From NCBI RefSeq assembly GCF_041270065.1, contig NZ_CP065958.1:5394001-5458000 (forward strand): a stretch of 64,000 nt of DNA, read 5' to 3'. How positions within the stretch are numbered: the first letter of the stretch is position 1; each line of letters opens with the position of its first letter. The notes beneath the pieces are model-generated. The model ran no database searches. It was not told the DNA's origin and was given only the letters and a program-made list of their open reading frames with translations. This document shows, piece by piece, positions 54,297 to 61,834 of this stretch. Made by a program: the position numbers and the translations under genes. The DNA comes from Streptomyces fradiae (lineage in GTDB: Bacteria > Actinomycetota > Actinomycetes > Streptomycetales > Streptomycetaceae).

Positions 54297-54787
54297 CTGC
54301 GACCGGAACATTCGGACTGAGCAGCGAGGCCCGCAACCTGCAGTGGCTGCTGGGCAACCTGGTCGAGGAGGTGCCGGGCGTCCGCTCCGTCGCCGTGGTC
54401 TCCTCCGACGGCCTGCTCCTGCTGTCGTCGGACCCGGACGTCCCGACCGGGGCGCCCGAGGCGGCCGACCGGGCCGACGGGCCGCGCGGCTCCAGCGCCG
54501 ACCTCGCCACCATCGTCTCGGGCATCGGCAGCCTCACCATCGGCGCCGCCCGGCTGATGGACGGCGGCGGGGTCAAGCAGACCATGGTCGCGATGGAGGA
54601 GGGCAGCGTCTTCGTCATGTCGATCAGCGACGGCTCGCTGCTCGGCGTGCACGCCACGCCCGACTGCGACATGAGCGTCATCGCGTACCACATGGCGCTC
54701 TTCGTGGGCCGCGCCGGCCACGTCCTCACCCCTGAGCTCCGCAGCGAACTGGCCAAGTCCGCCCGGTCCATGGAGAGCGCACAGTGA
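54293..54787 (+). CDS. cvnB: Conservon protein CvnB, roadblock/LC7 domain
   Basis: 164 residues, TTG start at 54293 (TTGACTGCGACC), which overlaps the cvnA stop; GAGGAGG lies upstream. The roadblock fold shows NLVEEVPGVRSVAVVSSDGL, GGGVKQTMVAMEEGSVFVMS and MALFVGRAGHVLTPELRSEL. Roadblock proteins act on small GTPases, here the CvnD partner. An insert of Pro/Asp/Arg (about 45-65) is typical of some conservon members. Confidence 0.94.
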   Translation: MTATGTFGLSSEARNLQWLLGNLVEEVPGVRSVAVVSSDGLLLLSSDPDVPTGAPEAADRADGPRGSSADLATIVSGIGSLTIGAARLMDGGGVKQTMVAMEEGSVFVMSISDGSLLGVHATPDCDMSVIAYHMALFVGRAGHVLTPELRSELAKSARSMESAQ

Positions 54788-55197
54788 CCGCCGCGTCGCA
54801 CAGCCACCGGCTGCCGATACGCGGAGAGGGGCGCCGCCCCTCCCGGGTCCGCCCCTACTCGCTCACCGGCGGCCGCACCCGCTTCGGCCACGTCCTCCTC
54901 GTGGAGACCTTCGTGGCGGCCCTGGAGGCCGCGCCGGGGCGCAAGGCCCTCACGGACGGCGGGAAGGCCGCGCGCGGCCTGATGCCGGAGATGCGGGCCA
55001 TCGTCGAGATCTGCCGCCGGATGCGGACGGTGGCGGAGATATCGGCGCTTCTGAAGATGCCGTTGGGTGTCGTCCGGGTGCTGCTCAGCGACCTGGCCGA
55101 CCAGGGAAAGATCCGTGTGTACGGGACCGGTCACGGCACCGGCCAGCCCGACCGCGCGCTGCTCGAAAGGGTGCTGAGTGGACTCCGCCGTCTCTGA
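54784..55197 (+). CDS. cvnC: Conservon protein CvnC, DUF742
   Basis: 137 residues, GTG 54784 overlapping the cvnB stop as GTGA. The DUF742 winged-helix pattern is clear: RVRPYSLTGGRT, EMRAIVEICRRMRTVAEISA and LKMPLGVVRVLLSDLADQG. It is a predicted DNA- or partner-binding protein of the conservon. Confidence 0.93.
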   Translation: MTAASHSHRLPIRGEGRRPSRVRPYSLTGGRTRFGHVLLVETFVAALEAAPGRKALTDGGKAARGLMPEMRAIVEICRRMRTVAEISALLKMPLGVVRVLLSDLADQGKIRVYGTGHGTGQPDRALLERVLSGLRRL

Positions 55198-55912
55198 GGC
55201 GACTTCCGTCTCCGACGAAACCGAAGCGCCGGTGCTCACCGGCATCCCCGCCCAGCCCACGGCGGCCGAGCCCGAATCCGCGGCCGAGCCCGAACACGAG
55301 CCTGAACGTGCGGCCGAACCCGATCCCGAAGAGGGCGCCCGGGACTGGCAGCTGGACCACACCCGCGCCCCGATCGCGACCAAGGTCGTCGTCGCGGGCG
55401 GCTTCGGCGTCGGCAAGACCACCTTCGTCCGCGCGGTCTCGGAGATCACCCCGCTCCAGACCGAGGCGCTGATGACGCAGGCGAGCGAGGAGACCGACGA
55501 CCTCACCGCCACGCCGGACAAGCTGACCACGACCGTCGCGATGGACTTCGGGCGGATCACCCTCGACGACGACCTGGTGCTTTACGTCTTCGGCACGCCC
55601 GGGCAGCAGCGCTTCTGGTTCATGTGGGACGACCTGGTGCGCGGCGCGATCGGCGCCGTCGTCATGGCCGACACCCGCCGGCTCACCGACTGCTTCCCCG
55701 CGCTCGACTACTTCGAGAGCTGCGGGCTGCCGTACATCGTGGCCGTCAACCACTTCGAGGGCACCGAGCGATTCGACGTGCCGGACGTCCGGGACGCGCT
55801 GACCGTGCCCGAGCACGTACCGGTCCTGATCATGGACGCGCGCAAGCGGTACAGCGTGGTCGAGACGCTGCTCGCGATGGTCGAGCACGCCCTCGAAGCC
55901 ACCCCCGAATAG
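55178..55912 (+). CDS. cvnD: Conservon protein CvnD, small Ras-like GTPase
   Basis: 244 residues, GTG 55178, overlapping cvnC by 20 bp. An acidic Glu/Pro-rich N-terminus of about 60 residues precedes the GTPase: P-loop GGFGVGKTTFV, switch region with VLYVFGTPGQQRFWF (replacing the DxxG context) and NHFEG in place of NKxD. It is the switch of the conservon. The N-terminal extension is unusually long. Confidence 0.93.
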   Translation: MDSAVSEATSVSDETEAPVLTGIPAQPTAAEPESAAEPEHEPERAAEPDPEEGARDWQLDHTRAPIATKVVVAGGFGVGKTTFVRAVSEITPLQTEALMTQASEETDDLTATPDKLTTTVAMDFGRITLDDDLVLYVFGTPGQQRFWFMWDDLVRGAIGAVVMADTRRLTDCFPALDYFESCGLPYIVAVNHFEGTERFDVPDVRDALTVPEHVPVLIMDARKRYSVVETLLAMVEHALEATPE

Positions 55913-55943
55913 CCTGAAAAGTTCGACAGGAGCACCACCGCCC

Positions 55944-57188
55944 ATGCGGAAGATCCTCATAGTCGGGGCCGGTCAGTCCGGCCTCCAGCTCGCCCTCGGA
56001 CTGCAGTCGAAGGGCTACGAAGTCACCCTGATGTCCAACCGGACGGCGGACGAGATCCGTTCCGGGCGGGTCATGTCCACCCAGTGCATGTTCGACACCG
56101 CGCTCGGCCACGAGCGCGACCTGGGCCTCAACTTCTGGGAGTCGCAGGCCCCGCGGACCGAGGGCCTCGGCGTCTCCGTCGCCGGCCCCGCCGGCGAGCG
56201 CGTGATCGACTGGGTCGGCCGGCTCGACGGCTACGCGCAGTCCGTCGACCAGCGGGTCAAGATGGCCGGCTGGCTGGAGACCTTCGCCCAGCGCGGCGGC
56301 CAGCTGGTCATCCACGGCGCGGCCGTCGGCGACCTCGACTACTTCGCGCGCGGCTACGACCTGGTGCTTGTCGCCGCCGGCAAGGGCGAGCTGGTGTCGA
56401 TGTTCGGCCGGGACGCGGAGCGTTCCCCGTACGCGGAGCCGCAGCGCGCGCTCGCCGTCGCGTACGTGCACGGGCTCGGCCCGCGCCCCGAGCACCCGGA
56501 CTTCGACGCGGTGCGCTGCAACCTGGTGCCGGGCGTCGGCGAGCTGTTCGTGATGCCGACCTTCACCACCTCCGGGCGCGCCGACATCCTCTTCTGGGAG
56601 GGCGTCCCGGGCGGTCCGGTCGACGCCTTCCGCGGCATCAAGGACCCGGCGGACCACCTGGCGCTCACGCTTGAACTGATGGAGAAGTTCACGCCGTGGG
56701 AGTACGCGCGGGCCACGAAGGTCGAACTGACCGACGCGGGCGGCACACTGGCGGGCCGTTACGCCCCGACCGTGCGCAACCCGATCGGGCACCTCCCGGG
56801 CGGCGGTCTGGTGCTCGGCGTCGCCGACGTGGTCGTCGCCAACGACCCGATCACCGGCCAGGGCTCCAACTCGGCGGCCAAGTGCGCCGCCACGTACCTC
56901 GACGCGATCGTCGAGCACGGCGACCGGCCCTTCGACGAGGCGTGGATGCGGGCCACCTTCGACCGCTACTGGGAGACCGCCCAGCACGTCACGAAGTGGA
57001 CCAACGCGATGCTCGGCGTCCCGCCGGAGCACGTCCTGAACCTGATCGGCGCGGCGGGGCAGCTGCAGCCGGTGGCCGACCGGTTCGCGAACGGCTTCGA
57101 CAACCCGGCGGACTTCGAGAACTTCTTCTTCGAGCCGGAGAAGACCGCGGCCTACCTGGAGTCGGTCGCCGGGGCGGCCGGGGCCTGA
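55944..57188 (+). CDS. Styrene/indole monooxygenase-family FAD-dependent oxidoreductase
   Basis: 414 residues, ATG 55944, 31 bp after cvnD. The FAD-binding motif is ILIVGAGQSGLQLALGLQ, followed by the StyA-like pattern RSGRVMSTQCMFDTALGHER. A second part has LVLGVADVVVANDPITGQG, in line with group E flavoprotein monooxygenases, which need a separate flavin reductase; none is encoded nearby. It ends inside the converging peptidase gene (37-bp overlap). Linked to the conservon by position, so possibly its output. Confidence 0.88.
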   Translation: MRKILIVGAGQSGLQLALGLQSKGYEVTLMSNRTADEIRSGRVMSTQCMFDTALGHERDLGLNFWESQAPRTEGLGVSVAGPAGERVIDWVGRLDGYAQSVDQRVKMAGWLETFAQRGGQLVIHGAAVGDLDYFARGYDLVLVAAGKGELVSMFGRDAERSPYAEPQRALAVAYVHGLGPRPEHPDFDAVRCNLVPGVGELFVMPTFTTSGRADILFWEGVPGGPVDAFRGIKDPADHLALTLELMEKFTPWEYARATKVELTDAGGTLAGRYAPTVRNPIGHLPGGGLVLGVADVVVANDPITGQGSNSAAKCAATYLDAIVEHGDRPFDEAWMRATFDRYWETAQHVTKWTNAMLGVPPEHVLNLIGAAGQLQPVADRFANGFDNPADFENFFFEPEKTAAYLESVAGAAGA

Positions 57189-58369
57189 GCCCGGCTGCCC
57201 TCCGGCGGCTGAGCCGGTTCGTCCGACAGACCCTCGTCCGCGCCGTCCGTGGCTCCCGCCGGGAGCTCGGGCGGCGCGAACGTGTCCAGGGGCCGAGCCG
57301 CCGGGTCCGGGCGTACGGCGCCGAGCAGCGGGTTGGCGGCGATCGGGGAGACCTTGATCCGGGCGCCGGGGCGCGGGGCGTGCACGACCATGCCGTCGCC
57401 GAGGTAGAGGGCGATGTGGGTGGCCTCGGGGAAGTAGACCACCAGGTCGCCGGGGCGCAGGTCGGTCAGCGCCACGTGCGGGAGGGTCTCCCACTGCTCC
57501 TGGCTGGTGCGGGGGAGCTCCCGGCCGGCCGCCGCCCAGGCCGCCTGGGTCAGGCCGGAGCAGTCGTACGTGTCGGGGCCCTCCGCGCCCCACTCGTACG
57601 GCTTGCCGACCTGCCCGACCGCGAAGCGCAGCGCCTCGCCGCCGGCCTGCGACGGGGTACGGGTCGGGTCGAGGGCGCCGTCGAGCGCGCCGGAGCCGAG
57701 CAGGGCGCTCTGGGCGCCGGCGGTCGCCTGCGTCTCCAGGGAGGCGAGCCGGGCGAGCTGGTCGGGGGAGAGGCCGGCGAGCAGCCGTTCGACCTCGCGG
57801 AGCTTCGCCTCGACCGTCTCCTTCTGCTTCTTCCGGCCGCCGAGCAGCGCGGTGCGGCGTTCCAGGGCGGTGCGGGAGGCGGCGGCGAGGGCGTCCGCCT
57901 GCTTCTCGGCGGTCTGCAGGCGGGCGACGGCGGCGGCCCGTTCGCGGGCGGCGCGGGCGAGCAGCCGGCGCTGGTCGAGGGCCTCGCCGGGGTCGGCGGA
58001 GAGCAGCAGTCCGAGGTACGGGGAGAGCTCGCCGCTGCTGCGGTACTGCTGGCGCGCGAGCCGCCCCACCTCGTCGCGGCCCTTCTGCAGCGCGGCGCGG
58101 GCGGTGGCAAGGCGGGCGCCGGTCTTCCGGGTGTCGGCGGCCTGTTTCTTCAGGGCCTCGTCGGCGGCGTTGTAGGCCTCGCTGGCGCGTTCGGTCTCCT
58201 GGTAGAGGGTGCGGAGCCGGGTGAGGAGGCCGCCGACGGAGTCGGTGGGGTCGGTGGGGGCGGCGGCGGCTCCGGCCGCTCCGGCGACCGTCGTCGACAG
58301 GGCCAGGACCCCCGTGAGGACCCCCGCCAGTGCTCCCGTACAGACCGTGCGCAGCAGGCGTCCCGGCAC
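57152..58369 (-). CDS. Secreted NlpC/P60 (C40) peptidoglycan peptidase with coiled-coil
   Basis: 405 residues, ATG 58369. A signal peptide (about 1-37) is followed by a long coiled-coil (LRTLYQETERASEAYNAADE onwards) and then the NlpC/P60 domain. The catalytic Cys is in YDCSGLTQAAW and the His in THIALYLGDG, with QVGKPYEWGAEGP before them. A Pro/Ala-rich tail ends the protein. It cleaves D-gamma-glutamyl-diamino acid bonds in stem peptides. The coiled-coil is RipA-like, suggesting a role at division or sporulation septa. Confidence 0.93.
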   Translation of the reverse strand: MPGRLLRTVCTGALAGVLTGVLALSTTVAGAAGAAAAPTDPTDSVGGLLTRLRTLYQETERASEAYNAADEALKKQAADTRKTGARLATARAALQKGRDEVGRLARQQYRSSGELSPYLGLLLSADPGEALDQRRLLARAARERAAAVARLQTAEKQADALAAASRTALERRTALLGGRKKQKETVEAKLREVERLLAGLSPDQLARLASLETQATAGAQSALLGSGALDGALDPTRTPSQAGGEALRFAVGQVGKPYEWGAEGPDTYDCSGLTQAAWAAAGRELPRTSQEQWETLPHVALTDLRPGDLVVYFPEATHIALYLGDGMVVHAPRPGARIKVSPIAANPLLGAVRPDPAARPLDTFAPPELPAGATDGADEGLSDEPAQPPEGSRAQAPAAPATDSR

Positions 58370-58443
58370 GTCACCACCTCCAGGTGGATGATGACGGGAC
58401 GGATGGTGTGATTACCGGACCATCGGCGCGGTGCGCGGCGCGC

Positions 58444-58764
58444 TCACTCGGACGGCGCAGCGGGCTTGGGGCCGGGCCCGGGCTCGGGCTTGGGCCTGGG
58501 CGACGGTTTCGACCACGGCCACTTCAGCTCGCGCCGCTCGCGCCCGCCCGGCGCGTACTCGTACACCCAGCCGCGCTGCAGCCCGAGCCGCTTGGTGTAG
58601 CCGGCGGGCTCGCGGCGGTACGCGTACACGGTGGCCGGGTGCCCGTCGTGGGCCGGGACCGGCACCTCGTACCACTTCGGGGGGTGCCCGGTCGGGCCGA
58701 CGAGCACGGGCAGGACCCGGCCGTCGAGGGGCCCGCCGCGGAAGGGGGTGTTCTCGCTCTTCAC
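58444..58764 (-). CDS. Small hypothetical protein with Pro-rich tail
   Basis: 106 residues, GTG 58764. The core is conserved-looking (PFRGGPLDGRVLPVL, PAGYTKRLGLQRGWVYEY); the tail is Pro/Lys/Gly-rich (KPSPRPKPEPGPGPKP). No signal peptide. I do not recognise a named family; similar short proteins occur in Streptomyces. It lies between the C40 peptidase and TetR genes on the same strand. Confidence 0.65.
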   Translation of the reverse strand: MKSENTPFRGGPLDGRVLPVLVGPTGHPPKWYEVPVPAHDGHPATVYAYRREPAGYTKRLGLQRGWVYEYAPGGRERRELKWPWSKPSPRPKPEPGPGPKPAAPSE

Positions 58765-58798
58765 CCCACCAGTGTCCCCTCTGGCCCCTCTGGCCGGT

Positions 58799-59521
58799 TC
58801 AGAGGAGGTGCGCGGCCTGGCTCACCACGGGGATCACGCGCCTGGCCAGCCGGCCCACCGGGCCCGCGGCCCGCTCCTGGGAGAGCAGCCGGGCGACGAC
58901 GTCGGCGGTCTCCGCGTCGCCGGCGGCGGTCGCGGTGAGCAGCGCGACCAGATGGTCGACCAGCCAGTCCCGCAGCTCGGCGGCCGGCGGGCGCTTGCCC
59001 TCGTCGACCCAGATCAGCGAAGCCGCCTCGACGGCCGCGATCCAGGTCCGCACCATCATCCCGAGCCGCGGCCCGGGCGCGCCCACGCCCAGATGGAAGA
59101 GGATCTGCTCGGCGGCGGCCCGCCGCACCTCGTCGACGATCGCGCTGGTCCGCGAGGTCTCGGCGACGCTCCCGCCGCGCAGCAGGGCGGCGAACCCCGC
59201 GTCGTGCTGGTCCACGAAGGCCAGATAGCGGTCCAGTACCCGGGAAAGGCGCTCGGTGGGCGGCCCCTCGGGCGGCTCGGCGAAGCAGCGCTCCAGCGCG
59301 TCGGCGGAGGAGCGCAGCGCCGCCTCGTACAGCTGCTGCTTCCCGCCGGGGAAGTACCGGTACACGAGCGGCCGCGACACCCCCGCCGCCTCGGCGACGT
59401 CGTCGAGCGACACGTCCTCCGGCGGCCGGTGCGCGAACAGCGTCAACGCGGCTTCAAGCAGCTGCCGCCGCCGCTCCTCGACGCTGAGGCGGCGGTACGC
59501 GGGCGAGGCGGCACTGGTCAT
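58799..59521 (-). CDS. TetR-family transcriptional regulator
   Basis: 240 residues, ATG 59521. The helix-turn-helix is VEERRRQLLEAALTLFAH, VSLDDVAEAAGVSRPLVYRY and FPGGKQQLYEAAL. The C-terminal ligand domain is Ala/Leu-rich. It lies downstream of the diiron oxygenase gene on the same strand and is the likely regulator of the two divergent diiron genes; that link is positional only. Confidence 0.9.
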   Translation of the reverse strand: MTSAASPAYRRLSVEERRRQLLEAALTLFAHRPPEDVSLDDVAEAAGVSRPLVYRYFPGGKQQLYEAALRSSADALERCFAEPPEGPPTERLSRVLDRYLAFVDQHDAGFAALLRGGSVAETSRTSAIVDEVRRAAAEQILFHLGVGAPGPRLGMMVRTWIAAVEAASLIWVDEGKRPPAAELRDWLVDHLVALLTATAAGDAETADVVARLLSQERAAGPVGRLARRVIPVVSQAAHLL

Positions 59522-59570
59522 GCCCGCAGCGTAACCCCCGCGGGGGCGACGCCCGAGGGGCGATGTCAGG

Positions 59571-60506
59571 TCAGGCCAACAACCCCGACGACCTCCACAG
59601 CCGCCGGCCCGCGCCCCGCAGCACGCCGATGTCGTCGAGGAAGTCCGTCAGCCGCTTCGCGCCCGACTGCATCACCTCGCGCCGGTGGCCGCTGGCCCTC
59701 ACCTGGGCGACGGCCTCGCGGCGGTCCAGGCCGACGTTGTCGTAGACGGCGGGGTTGATGAAGCAGGTGGAGAAGACCCGGGCGGCCTCGCCGCAGCTGA
59801 GGCGGGTGAACTCCTGCTCCCAGCGCGGGGCGGTGATCATCTGGCGGCGGAGTTCCTCGCGGGCGTAGCGCACGTGGCGGGCCTCCTCGACCACGTGGAT
59901 GCGGGTGACCCCGCGGACCAGCGGCTGGACCCGCTCGTCCGGGAAGGTCAGGCGCTGCATCCAGTCGAGGATCTCCTCGCCGAGGAGGGTCGCGGCGAAG
60001 GAGCCGGGGGTGGTGGAGACGGTCTTCAGGACGCGGCCGAGGTTGTGGTAGATCCGCGGCACCGGGTACTCGGGCGCGCCGCCGCGCCGGATCAGCCGGG
60101 CGAACATCATCGAGTGGCGGCACTCGTCGGCGATCTCGGTGAGGGCATACCGCACATGACTGCTGGTCAGCGACTTGTCGTAGATGTGCCGGACGAGCAG
60201 CTGCATGAGGATGATCTCGAACCAGATGCCCAGCGAGGCGAGCGACGCGGCCTCGTGCCGGGACAGGTCGATCCGCTGCTCCTCGGACATCCGGCGCCAG
60301 AGCGGGGTGCCGTAGAGGGAGACCAGTTCCGGCGGCCAGAACCACTTGCCGTCCTCGAAGGGCGCGTTCCAGTCGAGCTCGGTCTCGGGGTCGTAGGAGT
60401 GCTTGAGGGAGGACTCCAGGAGCCGCTGTGCGACCTGCTCGCGGTCGCGCAGCGGCCCGAGGGCGTCCCGCAGGAGGCTGAAGTCGGGCTCGGTCAGGCG
60501 GGGCAT
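59571..60506 (-). CDS. AurF-like diiron oxygenase
   Basis: 311 residues from ATG 60506; the open frame extends to 60554. The ribosome binding site GAGGAG is 13 bp away, so the start is not certain. The ferritin-like four-helix bundle shows DECRHSMMFARL (metal-binding Glu/His) and VVEEARHVRYAREEL, the two EXXH-type motifs of AurF-family oxygenases. Members oxidise arylamines or remodel lipids; the substrate here is unknown. It diverges from another ferritin-like gene across 112 bp, and a TetR gene follows. Confidence 0.85.
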   Translation of the reverse strand: MPRLTEPDFSLLRDALGPLRDREQVAQRLLESSLKHSYDPETELDWNAPFEDGKWFWPPELVSLYGTPLWRRMSEEQRIDLSRHEAASLASLGIWFEIILMQLLVRHIYDKSLTSSHVRYALTEIADECRHSMMFARLIRRGGAPEYPVPRIYHNLGRVLKTVSTTPGSFAATLLGEEILDWMQRLTFPDERVQPLVRGVTRIHVVEEARHVRYAREELRRQMITAPRWEQEFTRLSCGEAARVFSTCFINPAVYDNVGLDRREAVAQVRASGHRREVMQSGAKRLTDFLDDIGVLRGAGRRLWRSSGLLA

Positions 60507-60618
60507 GCCATTTATAAGACTCCTCGTCAGTAACTCGGTCAATCCCTCGCGCACGACTTGTTGACCCTGCGTCTACCAACGTGTGAGCCTGCTGGAAGAC
60601 AGCGGGAAGGAGCCGTCA
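60507..60618. promoter_or_regulatory. Divergent promoter region of the two diiron genes
   Basis: 112 bp between starts. It is locally AT-richer (TTTATAAGAC near 60510-60520), so it may hold a -10 element for the minus-strand gene. It carries GACTCCTCGTCAGTAACTCG. No clear palindrome for TetR binding could be seen by eye. Confidence 0.4.
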
Positions 60619-61752
60619 GTGTCGACGCACGACTTCTACGTCCGGGCCCCGGGGGAGCCGATCTGGTCGGTGCCGGCGTCCGGCGCCGCCCGTTTCACCT
60701 GGGAGTACGACCCCCAGGCCGACGACGGCCAGAGCGGTCAGAGCGGCCAGAACCGCCTCCTCGCCCTCTACCAGAAGGGCAAGGACAAGCAGTGGGACGG
60801 CGCCAAACGCATCGACTGGGACCTGGAGGTCGACCCGTACGACCCGCTCGGCACCCCTGACGAGGCCCTGTCCCTGTACGGCACACGGCACTGGGCCAAG
60901 CTCACCGAGAAGGACAAGGGCGAGCTGCGCCGGCACTACACCTCCTGGCAGTTCAGCCAGTTCCTGCACGGCGAGCAGGGCGCGATGATCTGCGCCGCCC
61001 GGATCGTGGAGTCGGTGCCCGACCTGGACGCCAAGTTCTACTCGGCGACCCAGACCATGGACGAGGCCCGGCACGCCGAGATCTACGCGCGCTTCCTCCA
61101 GGAGAAGATCGGGATGCTCTACCCGATCAACGACAACCTCCAGGGCCTGCTCGGCGACACCCTCCGCGACACCCGCTGGGACATGCCCTACCTCGGCATG
61201 CAGGTGCTGATCGAGGGCCTCGCCCTCGCCGCCTTCGGCATGATCCGCGACACCACCGACAAGCCGCTGCCCAAGCAGATCCTGGCGTACGTGATGCAGG
61301 ACGAGGCCCGCCACGTGGCCTTCGGCCGGATGGCGCTGCGCGACTACTACAAGCAGCTCACCGACGCCGAACTGCGCGAGCGCGAGGAGTTCGTCATCGA
61401 GGGCTGCTACCTGATGCGCGACCGGCTGCGCGGCGTCGAGGTCCTGGAGAACTTCGGCATCCCGAAGCAGGAGGCCGAGGACCTCAGCGAACAGAGCGAG
61501 TTCCTGCACCTCTTCCGCAAGCTGCTCTTCAGCCGGATCGTGCCCTGCGTCAAGGACATCGGCCTCTGGGGCGAGCGCCTCCAGAAGGCCTACCTCGACA
61601 TGGGCGTCTTCGACCTCGGCGACTCCAACCTCGACCTCCTCATGACCCAGGACGAGGAGATCGCGGAGGCCCTCGACCGCGAACGCTTCGCGGCGGAGGA
61701 GGCGCTGCGGGTCGCCGAGGTGACGGAGGCGATCGCGGAGGGCTCCGAGTAG
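60619..61752 (+). CDS. Ferritin-like diiron protein (R2-like/AurF-related)
   Basis: 377 residues from GTG 60619, with GGAAGGAG 6 bp upstream; the frame is open to 60583. The helical core has the metal-binding pattern: MDEARHAEIYARFLQEK and MQDEARHVAFGRMALRDYY (two EARH motifs), plus QFLHGEQGAM. This matches ferritin-like, ribonucleotide reductase R2-related proteins. It may be a second oxygenase or a partner of the divergent AurF-like enzyme. A strong terminator follows. Confidence 0.85.
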   Translation: MSTHDFYVRAPGEPIWSVPASGAARFTWEYDPQADDGQSGQSGQNRLLALYQKGKDKQWDGAKRIDWDLEVDPYDPLGTPDEALSLYGTRHWAKLTEKDKGELRRHYTSWQFSQFLHGEQGAMICAARIVESVPDLDAKFYSATQTMDEARHAEIYARFLQEKIGMLYPINDNLQGLLGDTLRDTRWDMPYLGMQVLIEGLALAAFGMIRDTTDKPLPKQILAYVMQDEARHVAFGRMALRDYYKQLTDAELREREEFVIEGCYLMRDRLRGVEVLENFGIPKQEAEDLSEQSEFLHLFRKLLFSRIVPCVKDIGLWGERLQKAYLDMGVFDLGDSNLDLLMTQDEEIAEALDRERFAAEEALRVAEVTEAIAEGSE

Positions 61753-61768
61753 TACCCGCGAGGACGGG

Positions 61769-61808
61769 GTGAGCCCCCGGCGCCGGGAATCCGGCACCGG
61801 GGGCTCAC
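61769..61808. terminator. Bidirectional terminator, 12-bp outer stem
   Basis: GTGAGCCCCCGG (61769-61780) and its exact reverse complement end at 61808. An inner CGCCGG/CCGGCA part extends the structure. It lies between the converging diiron gene and the FG-GAP gene. Confidence 0.85.
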
Positions 61809-61834
61809 TCGTACACGACCCGAAGGGCCTCGGA

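Noticed and set aside
51396..54311. 971-residue open frame antisense to cvnA
   Set aside because: Gly/Leu-rich shadow frame; cvnA has a clear conservon kinase architecture.
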